64,000 bases of DNA from Deltaproteobacteria bacterium RIFCSPHIGHO2_02_FULL_40_28 (GCA_001798135.1 MGRJ01000022.1:12979-76978); one strand, 5' to 3'; counted from the stretch's first letter, positions 43,912 to 53,368 are shown. The notes: generated from the letters alone by a model not told the origin. Numbers and translations are program-made.

Positions 43912-46605
43912 TTATTGTTTGGCCTTGCTGGATTTTTTATCCTTAATAGCAGCTTGGGCTGCTGCAAGACGTGCAATGGGTATTCGATACGGTGAACAGC
44001 TTACATAGTCAAGCCCGATCGAATGACAAAAAGTAACCGAAGCCGGATCGCCACCATGTTCACCACAAATCCCTAACTTTAAATTACGATTTACCTTTTT
44101 GCCCTTTTCTTTGCTCATTTTCATTAAAGCCCCTACACCTTCAACATCTATACTGACGAAGGGATCTTCTGAAAGAATATGATTTTCTATATAGAAGGGT
44201 AAAAACTTGGCAGCATCATCACGAGAAAGGCCGTAGGTAGTTTGGGTTAAATCATTGGTTCCAAAGCTGAAAAATTCTGCTTCCTTGGCTATGGCGTCAG
44301 CTGTAAGAGCTGCACGAGGTAGTTCGATCATGGTTCCAATGAGGTATTTAATTTTAACACGCATCGATTCCATCACTGCATTGCAAACAGCAATGGCATT
44401 TTTTCTCATCAGAGCTAGTTCATTTACATGTCCAACCAAGGGAATCATAATTTCTGGAATAATTTTAAAACCTTCTTCTTTCACCAATTCACAAGCAGCT
44501 TCCATAATGGCTCGTACTTGCATGTCATAAATTTCAGGGAAGGTAATGCCTAACCGACAGCCCCTGTGTCCTAACATGGGATTAAATTCTTTGAGTGATT
44601 CGTTTTTTTCTTTCAAGAGTTGTACTGGAATACCCATACTTTGAGAAAGATTTTCTAATTCTTGGTCTGTATGGGGAAGAAATTCGTGCAAGGGAGGATC
44701 TAAGAGACGAATCGTCACAGGAAGATTTTTCATTTCACGAAAAATTCCCTTAAAATCTTGTTTTTGCATTGGTAGAATTTTGGCCAGAGCTTTTGCGCGC
44801 CCTGCTTGATCTGGAGATAAAATCATTTCACGCACAGCTTCAATGCGTTCGGCGTCAAAAAACATATGTTCGGTACGACAAAGGCCAATACCCTCGGCAC
44901 CAAATTTACGAGCCACCTTTGCATCATGAGGTGTATCGGCATTGGTTCTTACATTGAGTTTGCGGTGGCCATCCACCCATCTCATTAAGGTTCCAAAATC
45001 ACCTGATAGTTCTGCCTCAACAGTTTCAACTTGACCCAACATGACCTCTCCGGTGGAACCATCAAGAGTAATCCAATCTCCTTCTTTGATGATAAGATTG
45101 TTTCTGGCTTTAAAAGTTTTTGAGGTAACATCGATGACTATTTCACCACAACCAGCCACGCAACACTTACCCATCCCTCTGGCTACAACCGCGGCATGAG
45201 AGGTCATGCCACCACGAGCTGTTAAAATACCTTCTGATACATGCATGCCATGAATATCTTCGGGTGAGGTTTCTGCACGTACTAAAATCACCTTGTTCAA
45301 ACCAGTTTTGGCTACAGCCTCATCTGCAGTAAAAACAACTTGGCCTGTTACAGCTCCTGGAGATGCAGGCAGCCCTTTTGCAATCACATGTTTTGATGCC
45401 TTGGGATCTAATTGTGGATGGAGAAGTTGATCTAATTGATTGGGTTGTACTCTTAAAATCCCTTCTTCTTGACGAATCATTTTTTCGCGTACCATATCCA
45501 CGGCAATTTTAATGGCAGCCTGGGCTGTTCTTTTTCCATTTCGAGTTTGCAGCATCCATAATTTACCTTGTTGAATGGTAAATTCGATATCCTGCATATC
45601 GCGATAATGTTTTTCTAAAGTTTTATAAATACTCACCAGTTCACGATAACATTTGGGAAGAGTTTCCTCCATCGAGGGAAGGTTAACCCCACTGCGTTTT
45701 TTAGCAGCAATGTTAATGGGCTGTGGGGTACGAATACCTGCCACCACATCTTCACCTTGGGCATTGATGAGATATTCTCCAAAGAAAACTTTTTCGCCTG
45801 TTGAAGGATCACGGGTAAAAGCCACCCCCGTTGCAGAATCATTTCCCATGTTGCCATACACCATGGATTGCACATTAACAGCTGTTCCCAAATCTTCAGA
45901 AATAGTGTTGATACGGCGGTATTCGATGGCGCGCTTGGTCATCCATGAGTTAAATACCGCTCCAATAGCGCCCCACAGTTGTTCTCTGGGGTCATCAGGA
46001 AAATCTTTACCTGTATATTCCTTAATTTTGGCCTTGAAGGCGTAAACCAAATCTTTCCAATCCAAGGCCGTCATTTCATTATCAAGTGTAATCCCTTTTT
46101 GATGTTTTTTTTCTTCGAGAAGATGTTCCAACTTGGAGATGTTCATCTTCATCACCACATTGGCGTACATTTGTACAAAGCGGCGATAGCTATCGTAGGC
46201 AAAACGCTCATCCCTGGTTTTTTTGATAATGCCTAAAACAACACGGTCATTAAGGCCTAAATTTAAAATGGTATCCATCATTCCGGGCATACTAACCGGG
46301 GCTCCTGAGCGAACAGAAACCAAGAGTGGATTTGTATCAGAACCAAAGGTAGCTCCCATGGTTTTTTCCACAAGAGCCAGATTTTTTTCTACTTGATCAC
46401 GAAGCCCCGAGGGATATTTTTTATTGTTACGATAATATTCGGCACACACCTCGGTTGTAATAGTAAATCCAGCGGGAACAGGAATACCTAGGTTTGTCAT
46501 TTCAGCAAGATTAGCACCCTTACCACCCAAAAGATTTTTCATGACGGCTTTTCCGTCAGCCTTTTTATTACCAAAAAAATAAACGTACTTTTTACGTGCC
46601 TTCAT
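43912..46605 (-). CDS. ppdK: Pyruvate, phosphate dikinase
   Basis: The 897-residue protein is full length. The N-terminal nucleotide-binding domain starts GGKGANLAEMTNLGIPVPAGFT, the swivelling phospho-His domain has the signature ARGGMTSHAAVVARGMGK, and the PEP/pyruvate barrel has GLCRTEHMFF, LGHRGCRLG and FGTNDLTQTTYG. It interconverts pyruvate and PEP with ATP/Pi and AMP/PPi, for gluconeogenesis or PPi-linked glycolysis. An AGGAG sits upstream. It begins three bases after glyS, so they form an operon. Confidence 0.96.
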   Translation of the reverse strand: MKARKKYVYFFGNKKADGKAVMKNLLGGKGANLAEMTNLGIPVPAGFTITTEVCAEYYRNNKKYPSGLRDQVEKNLALVEKTMGATFGSDTNPLLVSVRSGAPVSMPGMMDTILNLGLNDRVVLGIIKKTRDERFAYDSYRRFVQMYANVVMKMNISKLEHLLEEKKHQKGITLDNEMTALDWKDLVYAFKAKIKEYTGKDFPDDPREQLWGAIGAVFNSWMTKRAIEYRRINTISEDLGTAVNVQSMVYGNMGNDSATGVAFTRDPSTGEKVFFGEYLINAQGEDVVAGIRTPQPINIAAKKRSGVNLPSMEETLPKCYRELVSIYKTLEKHYRDMQDIEFTIQQGKLWMLQTRNGKRTAQAAIKIAVDMVREKMIRQEEGILRVQPNQLDQLLHPQLDPKASKHVIAKGLPASPGAVTGQVVFTADEAVAKTGLNKVILVRAETSPEDIHGMHVSEGILTARGGMTSHAAVVARGMGKCCVAGCGEIVIDVTSKTFKARNNLIIKEGDWITLDGSTGEVMLGQVETVEAELSGDFGTLMRWVDGHRKLNVRTNADTPHDAKVARKFGAEGIGLCRTEHMFFDAERIEAVREMILSPDQAGRAKALAKILPMQKQDFKGIFREMKNLPVTIRLLDPPLHEFLPHTDQELENLSQSMGIPVQLLKEKNESLKEFNPMLGHRGCRLGITFPEIYDMQVRAIMEAACELVKEEGFKIIPEIMIPLVGHVNELALMRKNAIAVCNAVMESMRVKIKYLIGTMIELPRAALTADAIAKEAEFFSFGTNDLTQTTYGLSRDDAAKFLPFYIENHILSEDPFVSIDVEGVGALMKMSKEKGKKVNRNLKLGICGEHGGDPASVTFCHSIGLDYVSCSPYRIPIARLAAAQAAIKDKKSSKAKQ

Positions 46606-46608
46606 TAC

Positions 46609-47925
46609 CTACTCCTTCATTTGAACATGCTCATTCAAAAAATTTTCAATTTGATTTAAATCAATGCGTTCTTGTTTGGTTGTATCGCGATGACGAATGG
46701 TGGCTTTGCCATCGTTTTCGGTTTCAAAATCGATGGTAACACAAAAGGGGGTTCCAATTTCATCATGTCTTCGATAGCGTTTTCCGATACTGCCCGAATC
46801 GTCATAATCGCTCATAAATTTTTTTCGCAAGTCTTTTTCGATTTTTTGGGTTTTTTCTTCTAATTTTTTTGACAGAGGAAATACGGCAACCTTGTAAGGT
46901 GCAATACTTGGTGCAAATTTAAGTACAATGCGTTCTTCACCATCCACGGTATCTTTGTGGTAAGCATCACAAAGCAGGGTTAAAAATGTTCGATCTACTC
47001 CTACCGAGCATTCGATAACAGAGGGAACATATTTTTCTTTTTTTGCGTCATCAAAATATTGGAGATCTTTTTTAGAAAACTTGATGTGTTGGCTTAAATC
47101 GTACGAAGCCCTGTTTGCAATACCTTCTAGCTCGGACCATCCCATTGGAAATTCGTATTCGATATCCACACAACCTTTGGCATAGTGGGCCAGCTCGTCT
47201 TTTTCATGCGGGCGCAGTCTTAGTTTTTCTTTTTTTACCCCTAAACTATAAAACCAGTTGAGCCTTTCAGTGTACCAGTATTTGTACCACTTTTCTCCTT
47301 CTTCATCACCAGGACGAATAAAATATTCCATTTCCATTTGTTCAAATTCACGCGAACGAAAAATAAAATTACGCGGGGTAATTTCGTTTCGAAAACTTTT
47401 ACCAATTTGTGCAATGCCAAAAGGGATTTTTTTCCGCGCTGTTGTCATCACATTTTTAAATTGTGTAAAAATAGATTGGCAGGTTTCGGGACGCAGATAA
47501 GCAATGCTCCCTTGATCTTCTACAGGACCAACATAGGTTTTAAACATTAAATTAAAAGAACGTGGTTCAGTAAGTTCACCACCACACTCTCCAGGTTTTT
47601 TACTGGGTTTTTCAGGACAAATGGCGTCTTTGAGATGATCGGCTCTAAAACGGCCCTTGCACTTTTTACAATCCACCATGGGATCAGAAAAACAATCGAG
47701 GTGACCAGAGGCCTTCCAAGTTTCGGGGTGGGCAATAATGGAGGTGTCAATTCCTGCTATATCATCCCTCCATTCCACCATCCTTTTCCACCAAGATTGT
47801 TTGATATTATTTCGAAGGAGCACACCCACAGGACCAAAATCCCAAAACCCATTGATTCCACCATAGATTTCGCTGGATTGAAAAACAAAGCCGCGGCGCT
47901 TGGCCATTGAGACAATTTCTTCCAT
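46609..47925 (-). CDS. glyS: Glycyl-tRNA synthetase, single-chain class II type
   Basis: The 438-residue protein is the alpha2 type of GlyRS used by many bacteria and all archaea/eukaryotes, not the tetrameric GlyQS. Motifs include YGGINGFWDFGPVGVLLRNN, PETCQSIFTQFKN, FRNEITPRNFIFRSREFEQ (class II motif 2), and EVGVDRTF-like CSVGVDRTFLTL (motif 3). The C-terminal anticodon-binding domain ends the protein. A Cys-rich segment (CKKCKGRF, CPEKP, CGGEL) may bind zinc. It leads the glyS-ppdK operon. Confidence 0.96.
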   Translation of the reverse strand: MEEIVSMAKRRGFVFQSSEIYGGINGFWDFGPVGVLLRNNIKQSWWKRMVEWRDDIAGIDTSIIAHPETWKASGHLDCFSDPMVDCKKCKGRFRADHLKDAICPEKPSKKPGECGGELTEPRSFNLMFKTYVGPVEDQGSIAYLRPETCQSIFTQFKNVMTTARKKIPFGIAQIGKSFRNEITPRNFIFRSREFEQMEMEYFIRPGDEEGEKWYKYWYTERLNWFYSLGVKKEKLRLRPHEKDELAHYAKGCVDIEYEFPMGWSELEGIANRASYDLSQHIKFSKKDLQYFDDAKKEKYVPSVIECSVGVDRTFLTLLCDAYHKDTVDGEERIVLKFAPSIAPYKVAVFPLSKKLEEKTQKIEKDLRKKFMSDYDDSGSIGKRYRRHDEIGTPFCVTIDFETENDGKATIRHRDTTKQERIDLNQIENFLNEHVQMKE

Positions 47926-47937
47926 ATAAGGGGGATA

Positions 47938-47967
47938 TTGCTACAACACGGAAACCTTTCCCGTCAA
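47938..47967 (-). promoter_or_regulatory. glyS promoter
   Basis: On the minus strand TTGACG (47962-47967), an 18-base spacer and TAGCAA (47938-47943) lie 12 bases before the glyS ATG. No Shine-Dalgarno is present, consistent with the very short leaders seen elsewhere in the window. Confidence 0.45.
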
Positions 47968-48042
47968 GTTAAAAAGATGAATGTTTTTCATACTTTAACT
48001 TCCTTGGAGAGTCCTTGACAGGCTCTTAAAAAATAGCAATAG

Positions 48043-48175
48043 TGGGTCTGTTGAAGAATGTCATTCCTCTGTCATCCCTGCGAAGGCAGGGATCCAGAAC
48101 TTATTGAAAAGACTGGATTCCCGCCTCCGCGGGAATGACAGAATTAGTGGAAAACTACATTTTTCAACAAGCCCA
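48043..48175. mobile_element. MITE-like element of 133 bases
   Basis: The terminal inverted repeats TGGGTCTGTTGAAGAATGT (48043-48061) and ACATTTTTCAACAAGCCCA (48157-48175) match at 16 of 19 positions. They are flanked by TAG on both sides, a possible three-base target duplication. Inside are two hairpins, ATCCCTGC/GCAGGGAT and ATTCCCGC/GCGGGAAT, and an outer TGTCATTCC/GGAATGACA pairing. There is no coding capacity. It lies in the intergenic gap between divergent glyS and the patatin gene. Confidence 0.6.
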
Positions 48176-48190
48176 TAGTTACTTTGATAG

Positions 48191-49069
48191 ATGATAATCA
48201 TGAAGAAAAAAGCTTTAGTTTTGGAAGGGGGAGGTATTCGCTCGGCCTATCTTTCTGGTGTGCTTTTAGCTTTTCATCAAAAGAAGCTAACAGGTTTTGA
48301 TTATGTTTTAGGCACATCTGCTGGGGCTTGTTGCGGAGCTAATTTTATTGCGGGCGAACCTGAGAAAAATCGACGGATCCTTGAAGACTATTTGACTGGT
48401 CGTCGTTTTGTTCGTTTTGGCAACTTATTTTCTAAAGAAAACATTGTTGATATTGATTACCTGGTTGATGAAGTTTGTAAAAATCATGTGCCTTTGAATA
48501 TTGAAAAGATCAGGAAAGCTGCTCCTACCTTGATGGTTACGGCTACTCACTATCAACATGGAGGCGCAGTTTACTTTAACAGTCGCGAGCACGATATTCA
48601 CGAAATTTTGAGAGCCAGTTGTGCCATGCCCTACCTTTATCGCAAACAGGCTTGCTACAGAGGAGAGCGCTTTATTGATGGGGGCATGGTTGATTCTATT
48701 CCTGTAAAAAAAGCGATAAATCTTGGAGCAACCGATATTATCGTTGTAGGAACAAGAGAGGAAGGGTATCGCAAGTCACCTGACCTGTTGCCAAATTGGG
48801 TTCATAGGCTTTTTTATCCTGATAGTCCCCAGATGCCTCAGGTTTTTGAACTTCGTTCTAAAAGGTATAATCAAGCCATCGATTTAATTTGCAATCCCCC
48901 ACAGGGTGTTAAAATTCATTTTTTACGTCCTAGTCAAAAATTATCTGTTTCCAAAACTACCCGCTCTAAAAAACGTGTGCATGAGGCTGTAGAACTAGGT
49001 TTTAAAGATGGGATGAAGTTTACAAGTGAGAAAGGAGCTGCTTCTTTTGTCTCCCAAATTTCACCTTGA
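48191..49069 (+). CDS. Patatin-like phospholipase family protein
   Basis: The 292-residue protein has the patatin oxyanion motif EGGGIR, the nucleophile elbow GTSAGA (GxSxG) and the catalytic Asp in FIDGGMVDSIP. These enzymes hydrolyse acyl chains of membrane lipids, by a Ser-Asp dyad. No signal peptide is present, so it is likely cytoplasmic (YjjU-like). An ATG nine bases downstream (48200) is an equally good start; neither has a Shine-Dalgarno. Confidence 0.87.
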   Translation: MIIMKKKALVLEGGGIRSAYLSGVLLAFHQKKLTGFDYVLGTSAGACCGANFIAGEPEKNRRILEDYLTGRRFVRFGNLFSKENIVDIDYLVDEVCKNHVPLNIEKIRKAAPTLMVTATHYQHGGAVYFNSREHDIHEILRASCAMPYLYRKQACYRGERFIDGGMVDSIPVKKAINLGATDIIVVGTREEGYRKSPDLLPNWVHRLFYPDSPQMPQVFELRSKRYNQAIDLICNPPQGVKIHFLRPSQKLSVSKTTRSKKRVHEAVELGFKDGMKFTSEKGAASFVSQISP

Positions 49070-49094
49070 ACTCACTGGTAAAATCCACTAGCAT
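49066..49094 (+). promoter_or_regulatory. bamD promoter
   Basis: TTGAAC (49066-49071), a 17-base spacer and TAGCAT (49089-49094) are followed by 12 bases to ATG 49107, predicting a five- to six-base leader. The -35 lies at the 3' end of the patatin gene. Confidence 0.4.
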
Positions 49095-49106
49095 CCAACA
49101 TCTTTC

Positions 49107-49892
49107 ATGTTATTTTTTAATATAAAAATCAGGCAGGTTGTTGTTTTTGGATTGATGGGTCTTTTTATTTTCACCACAGCTTGTTTAGAAGAAGGAAAAC
49201 GTCGTCCTGTTTCTTCAGGAAATGTGGATGGGGAGTTAAATCGTTGTCTTTCTTTAGCCTCTCGTAAAAAATATGAAGACGCGGTTGAATGTTTAGAAAT
49301 TTTTAAAAGCCGCTATCCTTCTGGAGACAAGGCAGCCAGTGCTGATCTTTTAATTGCCGATAGTTATTTTCGAAAAAAAGATTACCTCGTTGCAGCAGAA
49401 GCTTATCAGGAATTTTTAAGACAATACCCCACTCATGCTAAGGCAGCTTATGCTTATTTTCAGAGTGGGCTTTCTTATTTGCGGTTTCTGCCCAAGTCGA
49501 TTGCTAGAAATCAAGAGCATCTCGATTTGGCAATTAAAAATTTGGCCCTGGTTGTGGAGTATTATCCAGATTCAGATATGTTTCGGCCAGCTCAGCACGA
49601 GCTCCATCGGGCCTTGGGTCGTATGGCTGCCAGGGATTATTACATTGCCAGGTTTTATTATCGTTTTGGTGAATACAAAGCTTCCATTCTGCGTTTTGAA
49701 GAAATTGTTACTAAATATCCAGGTGTGGGGTATGATGAAAAAAGTTTTTACTATTTAGTGCTAGCACATATTCGTTCGGGCCAGATTGATCAAGCAAGGC
49801 GGGCTTCCGAAATATTTGCCGATCGTTTTCCTAGAAGCCCCCTGGCCAAGAAAATGACTCAAAAGGTTTCACAAGTTTCGAAAAAAGGTTAA
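49107..49892 (+). CDS. bamD: BamD-like outer-membrane assembly lipoprotein
   Basis: A 261-residue TPR lipoprotein with signal and lipobox ending FTTAC. The TPR repeats are typical of BamD/YfiO: EDAVECLEIFKSRYPSGDKAASADLLIADSYFR (interrupted family helix pattern), LVAAEAYQEFLRQYPTHAKA, IARFYYRFGEYKASILRFEEIVTKYPG. BamD is part of the beta-barrel assembly machine on the inner face of the outer membrane, which confirms a Gram-negative envelope. A TPR gene follows. Confidence 0.88.
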   Translation: MLFFNIKIRQVVVFGLMGLFIFTTACLEEGKRRPVSSGNVDGELNRCLSLASRKKYEDAVECLEIFKSRYPSGDKAASADLLIADSYFRKKDYLVAAEAYQEFLRQYPTHAKAAYAYFQSGLSYLRFLPKSIARNQEHLDLAIKNLALVVEYYPDSDMFRPAQHELHRALGRMAARDYYIARFYYRFGEYKASILRFEEIVTKYPGVGYDEKSFYYLVLAHIRSGQIDQARRASEIFADRFPRSPLAKKMTQKVSQVSKKG

Positions 49893-49918
49893 CCCCAGAG
49901 GGGCTAGCCCCAAAGGGG
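49893..49918. repeat. Short C/G palindrome between bamD and the TPR gene
   Basis: CCCCAGAGGGG and GCCCCAAAGGGG are tandem mini-hairpins that can also pair across (GGGGCTAGCCCC). They lie directly before AAGGGAG, the ribosome site of the next gene. Confidence 0.4.
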
Positions 49919-49930
49919 AAGGGAGTGTGT

Positions 49931-50659
49931 ATGGATGCTGATGTTAGGCTTTTACTCGAAAAGGGGAAAACCCTTTTTAAGAATCAATCCTATAAAAAGG
50001 CAGAGAGTATTTTTCGTAAAATTGTAGCTGCAGGTCACGATTATGCCGATGTTTATAATTTATTGGGGATGATTTACCATTATGATGGTAACTATAGTGA
50101 TGCCATTGATTCTTTTAAAAAGGCTCTCCGTTTAAATCCTCATTATACTGAAGCTCTTTTGAATTTAACTGTACTCTACAATGATTTGGGGGACTACAAA
50201 CTTTCCAAACAACTTTTGTCCAAAACCAAAAAAGAAATTAAAAAAACCAAAGACCAGATCGATCCCTTTATCAAAGGGAAGCTTGCCAACAAACACTCCG
50301 AAATTGGTGATTTATATCGTGGTGTTGGATTATTAGGCCAGGCTGTTAACGAATATCAACGGGCTTTAGAGTTGGCAGAGGGTTTTCAGGATATTCGTAA
50401 TAAAATGGCTGTTTGTTTGCGTGAATTGGGACATAAAAAAGAAGCTTTAAAGGAATTTAAAACCATTATTTCAGATAGGCCTGGTTATGCAGAAGCTGTT
50501 GTTCAACTAGGGGTTACTTTTTATTCGCTTGGTCAAAAAAAGGATGCTAAAAAAGTATGGCAAAAATTGGCCCAAAAAGATCCGCGGAATCAAATGGTTA
50601 AAATGTATTTAAAACTCACTGAAGGAGCCCCTAAATTGTCACGGCAAAAAAGCCGTTGA
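49931..50659 (+). CDS. Tetratricopeptide-repeat protein
   Basis: Cytoplasmic-looking protein of 242 residues (ATG 49931, with AAGGGAG upstream; a GTG at 49925 is a weaker start). It has consecutive TPR motifs: SYKKAESIFRKIVAAGHDYA, NYSDAIDSFKKALRLNPHY, LLGQAVNEYQRALELAEG and HKKEALKEFKTIISDRPGY. TPRs mediate protein contacts. It follows bamD closely, so may share its operon. The partner is unknown. Confidence 0.8.
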   Translation: MDADVRLLLEKGKTLFKNQSYKKAESIFRKIVAAGHDYADVYNLLGMIYHYDGNYSDAIDSFKKALRLNPHYTEALLNLTVLYNDLGDYKLSKQLLSKTKKEIKKTKDQIDPFIKGKLANKHSEIGDLYRGVGLLGQAVNEYQRALELAEGFQDIRNKMAVCLRELGHKKEALKEFKTIISDRPGYAEAVVQLGVTFYSLGQKKDAKKVWQKLAQKDPRNQMVKMYLKLTEGAPKLSRQKSR

Positions 50660-50715
50660 GAAAGCTAGGAGGGTGTGATACTAAAGCGCAAATCAATTTC
50701 TACTAGGAGGAATTA

Positions 50716-51282
50716 ATGAAAACTTTAATAACGTTTTTACTGGGTGCGATGCTCCTGTTGGTTACAGGTGTAACGTATGCTGAAACAGCTTGCGGTGGTA
50801 TTGTGCAATTTAATGATGATTGTTCTAACAGTGGTCGTGGGTGGCATTATAGTTGTTGTCCCGATGGTTATCGTGTTCAAGGTGTTGCTTATAACGACAT
50901 CAAAGGCCAAGACCATGTGGATGCTATTAGTGCAGTTTGTCGTAGTATTTCCAAGGGAAATGACATCATGACAGAAGATTTTTCTCGTCAACCTAAAACC
51001 TTTGTTTGTGATAAATCTGAAGTGATGGCTGGCACTGGTTCTAAAGATGTACTGACAGATAGTGGTAGTTTTAGAGACAGCTTGGATGGTGTTACTGCTT
51101 TTTGCCAAAAACCAGGAAGCGATGGGATGCGTCGCATTGGAAATGGCGATATCGATGGTAATAAGAGAGCCGAAAGACAACAAACTGTTCTTCTTCCCAA
51201 AAGAATTGTGGGTATTGGTTACAAAGAATTGGACAAGGGTGAGTCTGATCGTGCTGATTGTGTTGCTATCGTAACCAAGTAA
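50716..51282 (+). CDS. Secreted cysteine-rich protein of unknown function
   Basis: The 188-residue precursor has a Sec signal (MKTLITFLLGAMLLLVTGVTYA). The mature protein has eight Cys, including a CC pair, and two similar segments, PDGYRVQGVAYNDIKGQDHV and KRIVGIGYKELDKGESDRAD, each followed by a Cys. This G-Y-x-V-x-G-x-x-Y pattern recalls repeats of beta-prism proteins, but I do not claim the family. An excellent Shine-Dalgarno (AGGAGG) and a strong terminator make it a single, probably well expressed gene. Confidence 0.75.
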   Translation: MKTLITFLLGAMLLLVTGVTYAETACGGIVQFNDDCSNSGRGWHYSCCPDGYRVQGVAYNDIKGQDHVDAISAVCRSISKGNDIMTEDFSRQPKTFVCDKSEVMAGTGSKDVLTDSGSFRDSLDGVTAFCQKPGSDGMRRIGNGDIDGNKRAERQQTVLLPKRIVGIGYKELDKGESDRADCVAIVTK

Positions 51283-51307
51283 TTTCTTTTCAGATTATGT
51301 TTTGCAA

Positions 51308-51336
51308 AATCCCCCCTTTTTGGGGGGATTTTTTTT
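51308..51336 (+). terminator. Strong intrinsic terminator
   Basis: AAATCCCCCC, a TTTTT loop, GGGGGGATTT, then a run of T's. It follows the cysteine-rich secreted protein by 25 bases. Confidence 0.9.
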
Positions 51337-51376
51337 ATATGGTTTTTTCAAATTCTTTTCATTACAAAGAGTAAAG

Positions 51377-53368
51377 ATGGAAATTGAAGTTTTGACTCAA
51401 AAAGACGAAGGTTTTGTGGTTTCAGTAGATCCCTATGAAACTGCTTCTTTTTCAAAACGTTGGGGAGTTATTTTAGGGCGATTATTGCTTTTATCGAGCC
51501 TTCTTTTTTTAGTAGCGCATCTTGTTTTTAATTTTGTTGTTCCTTCTTTTTTTCCTTTTTTTATAGAAAAGCTTGCTTCTCTCAGAGTGATGATTGCCAT
51601 TCTTTTGAGTGGAACTCTTTTTGTTCCCTTTTTTTTAAGGATTTTTTCACATATTAAAGTGGGGCGTAATGTGGGCCCAATTTTTTTGATTATCTTAGCT
51701 ATTTGTTGGGATTGGATTCATGGAGATTTTGTTTTTGGGGGTTTAGCCATGATGGCCCTCTATTCTCTTTTAATATGGGATGAGCGGTGTCTTAAGGAAG
51801 CAAAAAAAGATTATGAGATGTTGCGTGGCAGGCGTTCTCAATATGCCAATCTGTTAGTTAAAAATCAAATTACCGTCGTTAGTATTCAAAATTTAAAGGA
51901 AGGAGATATTATCCAGGTTAAAGCTGGAGAAGTGATTCCAGTTGATGGCATTATCCAACAAGGGGCAACAAGTGTTGATGAGTCAGAATTTATTGGTGAA
52001 GATGCAGTTGTCTTTAAACAAAGAGGCAATCTTGTTGTTGCAGCAACCATTAATCGTGATGCCACCATTGAGGTGGAGGTAAAATTAAACCATGGTAAAA
52101 CTTTTTTAAATCAGGTTTTAGAAAATTTCGAAAATTCTTTTTTTGATCACAAATCGCGTGCTCAAATTGTGAAAAAAAATCTGGCTCTTGTTTTTTCTAT
52201 TTTGCTTTTGGTCACTTTTATTTTTATTTTAAAAAAAGATATTGTTTCTTCCTTGGATTTAACAAATTGTATTTTTGCTGTTCTTGTTGTGCTTGGTTTT
52301 TGTTTTCCAGGAGAAAATCGTTTGCGTATCTTAATGATTGCTGCATCAAAGTGTTTGCATTATGGAGTTTTTATCAAAAATAGAGATATGCTCTCCAAGC
52401 TTTCTCGTTTAAAAACTCTCTTTTTTGACAAAACAGGAACTCTCACACGAGGCGAGTTTTATTTTTCTTCTATTTTTTTGGAAAATGGGGTTAATCAGGG
52501 ACAATTTCTTTCCTACCTTTTTTCGCTTGAAGAAAAAACTAATCATCCCCTGGCTTTTGGAGCTAAAACCCATCCTTGGTACACAGAAATTGCTCGTTAT
52601 GCTGTGGCTGATTTTAAAACAGAACCAGGGCTTGGTATTTCTGGCAAGGTAAATACAGATGGAAAAAGGGAATGTTTTATTGCTGCTGGCAATGTAAGAT
52701 TTTTGAAAAGATTTCAAATGCAAATTTCGAGAGCGTTAAGAGAGAAGATTGATAATCTAGAATCGATGGGAGAAACCGTTATTGTTTGTGGTTGGGATGG
52801 TTTGGTTAGAGGGCTGGTTGGTTTTTCGGATACGTTAAGAACAGATGTGCAGGAACTTTTAACCCAGTTAAGGAAGCTCAAAGTGCATCCGATGATGTTA
52901 ACAGGTGATCATGATGAAATGATTTCTAATTTAACTTATACGGATTACCTTGAAAAAAGTTATACACGGTGCTTGCCGGAAGAAAAAATCAAAAAAATTC
53001 AAGCTGCTAAGAAAAGAGGAAATGTAGTTGGTATGGTGGCTAGTCCTTTTGATAATGAAGTGGTTTTATCTGAAGCAGATGTCGGATTATTTTTAGGAAC
53101 AGGATTAACTCTTCCAGGAGATAAAGCTGGGGTTGTGATTTTTGGTAAAAGGCTTTTAAATCTTGTTAATCTCATTCACTATGCTCGTTATGTGATAGGC
53201 ACACTCCGCTACCATATATTCTTTGGTGTTGTTTACTGGAGTTGTTCTCTTTTTTCTGCTGCTCATGGGTTGCTCTCTCCTTTAATGGCGCTAGTGGTTA
53301 TGTTTACCTCCAGCATTGTCATGATAGCATTGCCTTTGAGATTATCGCGTCTTAAATTTAAAATATGA
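51377..53368 (+). CDS. Aberrant P1B-like P-type ATPase lacking the hinge motif
   Basis: Start ATG 51377 lies after the terminator (a longer frame from 51302 would run through it). The 663-residue protein has P1B-type topology without an N-terminal metal-binding domain. Its actuator domain reads DESEFIGED (usual DES-TGES), the membrane motif is CFPG at 309-312 (usual CPC), phosphorylation Asp351 is intact in DKTGTLT, HP is present (NHPLA), and TGD is at 509-511. The hinge GDGxND is replaced by ASPFDN (555-560), losing the Mg-binding Asp. Transport activity is therefore doubtful. It overlaps the PAP2 gene by four bases. Confidence 0.8.
   Translation: MEIEVLTQKDEGFVVSVDPYETASFSKRWGVILGRLLLLSSLLFLVAHLVFNFVVPSFFPFFIEKLASLRVMIAILLSGTLFVPFFLRIFSHIKVGRNVGPIFLIILAICWDWIHGDFVFGGLAMMALYSLLIWDERCLKEAKKDYEMLRGRRSQYANLLVKNQITVVSIQNLKEGDIIQVKAGEVIPVDGIIQQGATSVDESEFIGEDAVVFKQRGNLVVAATINRDATIEVEVKLNHGKTFLNQVLENFENSFFDHKSRAQIVKKNLALVFSILLLVTFIFILKKDIVSSLDLTNCIFAVLVVLGFCFPGENRLRILMIAASKCLHYGVFIKNRDMLSKLSRLKTLFFDKTGTLTRGEFYFSSIFLENGVNQGQFLSYLFSLEEKTNHPLAFGAKTHPWYTEIARYAVADFKTEPGLGISGKVNTDGKRECFIAAGNVRFLKRFQMQISRALREKIDNLESMGETVIVCGWDGLVRGLVGFSDTLRTDVQELLTQLRKLKVHPMMLTGDHDEMISNLTYTDYLEKSYTRCLPEEKIKKIQAAKKRGNVVGMVASPFDNEVVLSEADVGLFLGTGLTLPGDKAGVVIFGKRLLNLVNLIHYARYVIGTLRYHIFFGVVYWSCSLFSAAHGLLSPLMALVVMFTSSIVMIALPLRLSRLKFKI

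Noticed and set aside
48043-48175. Complete insertion sequence
   Set aside because: 133 bases with no open frame; only a non-autonomous element is possible.
51302-51376. N-terminal extension of the P-type ATPase
   Set aside because: The frame runs through the terminator hairpin of the previous gene and would encode a meaningless Gly/Phe-rich tail.
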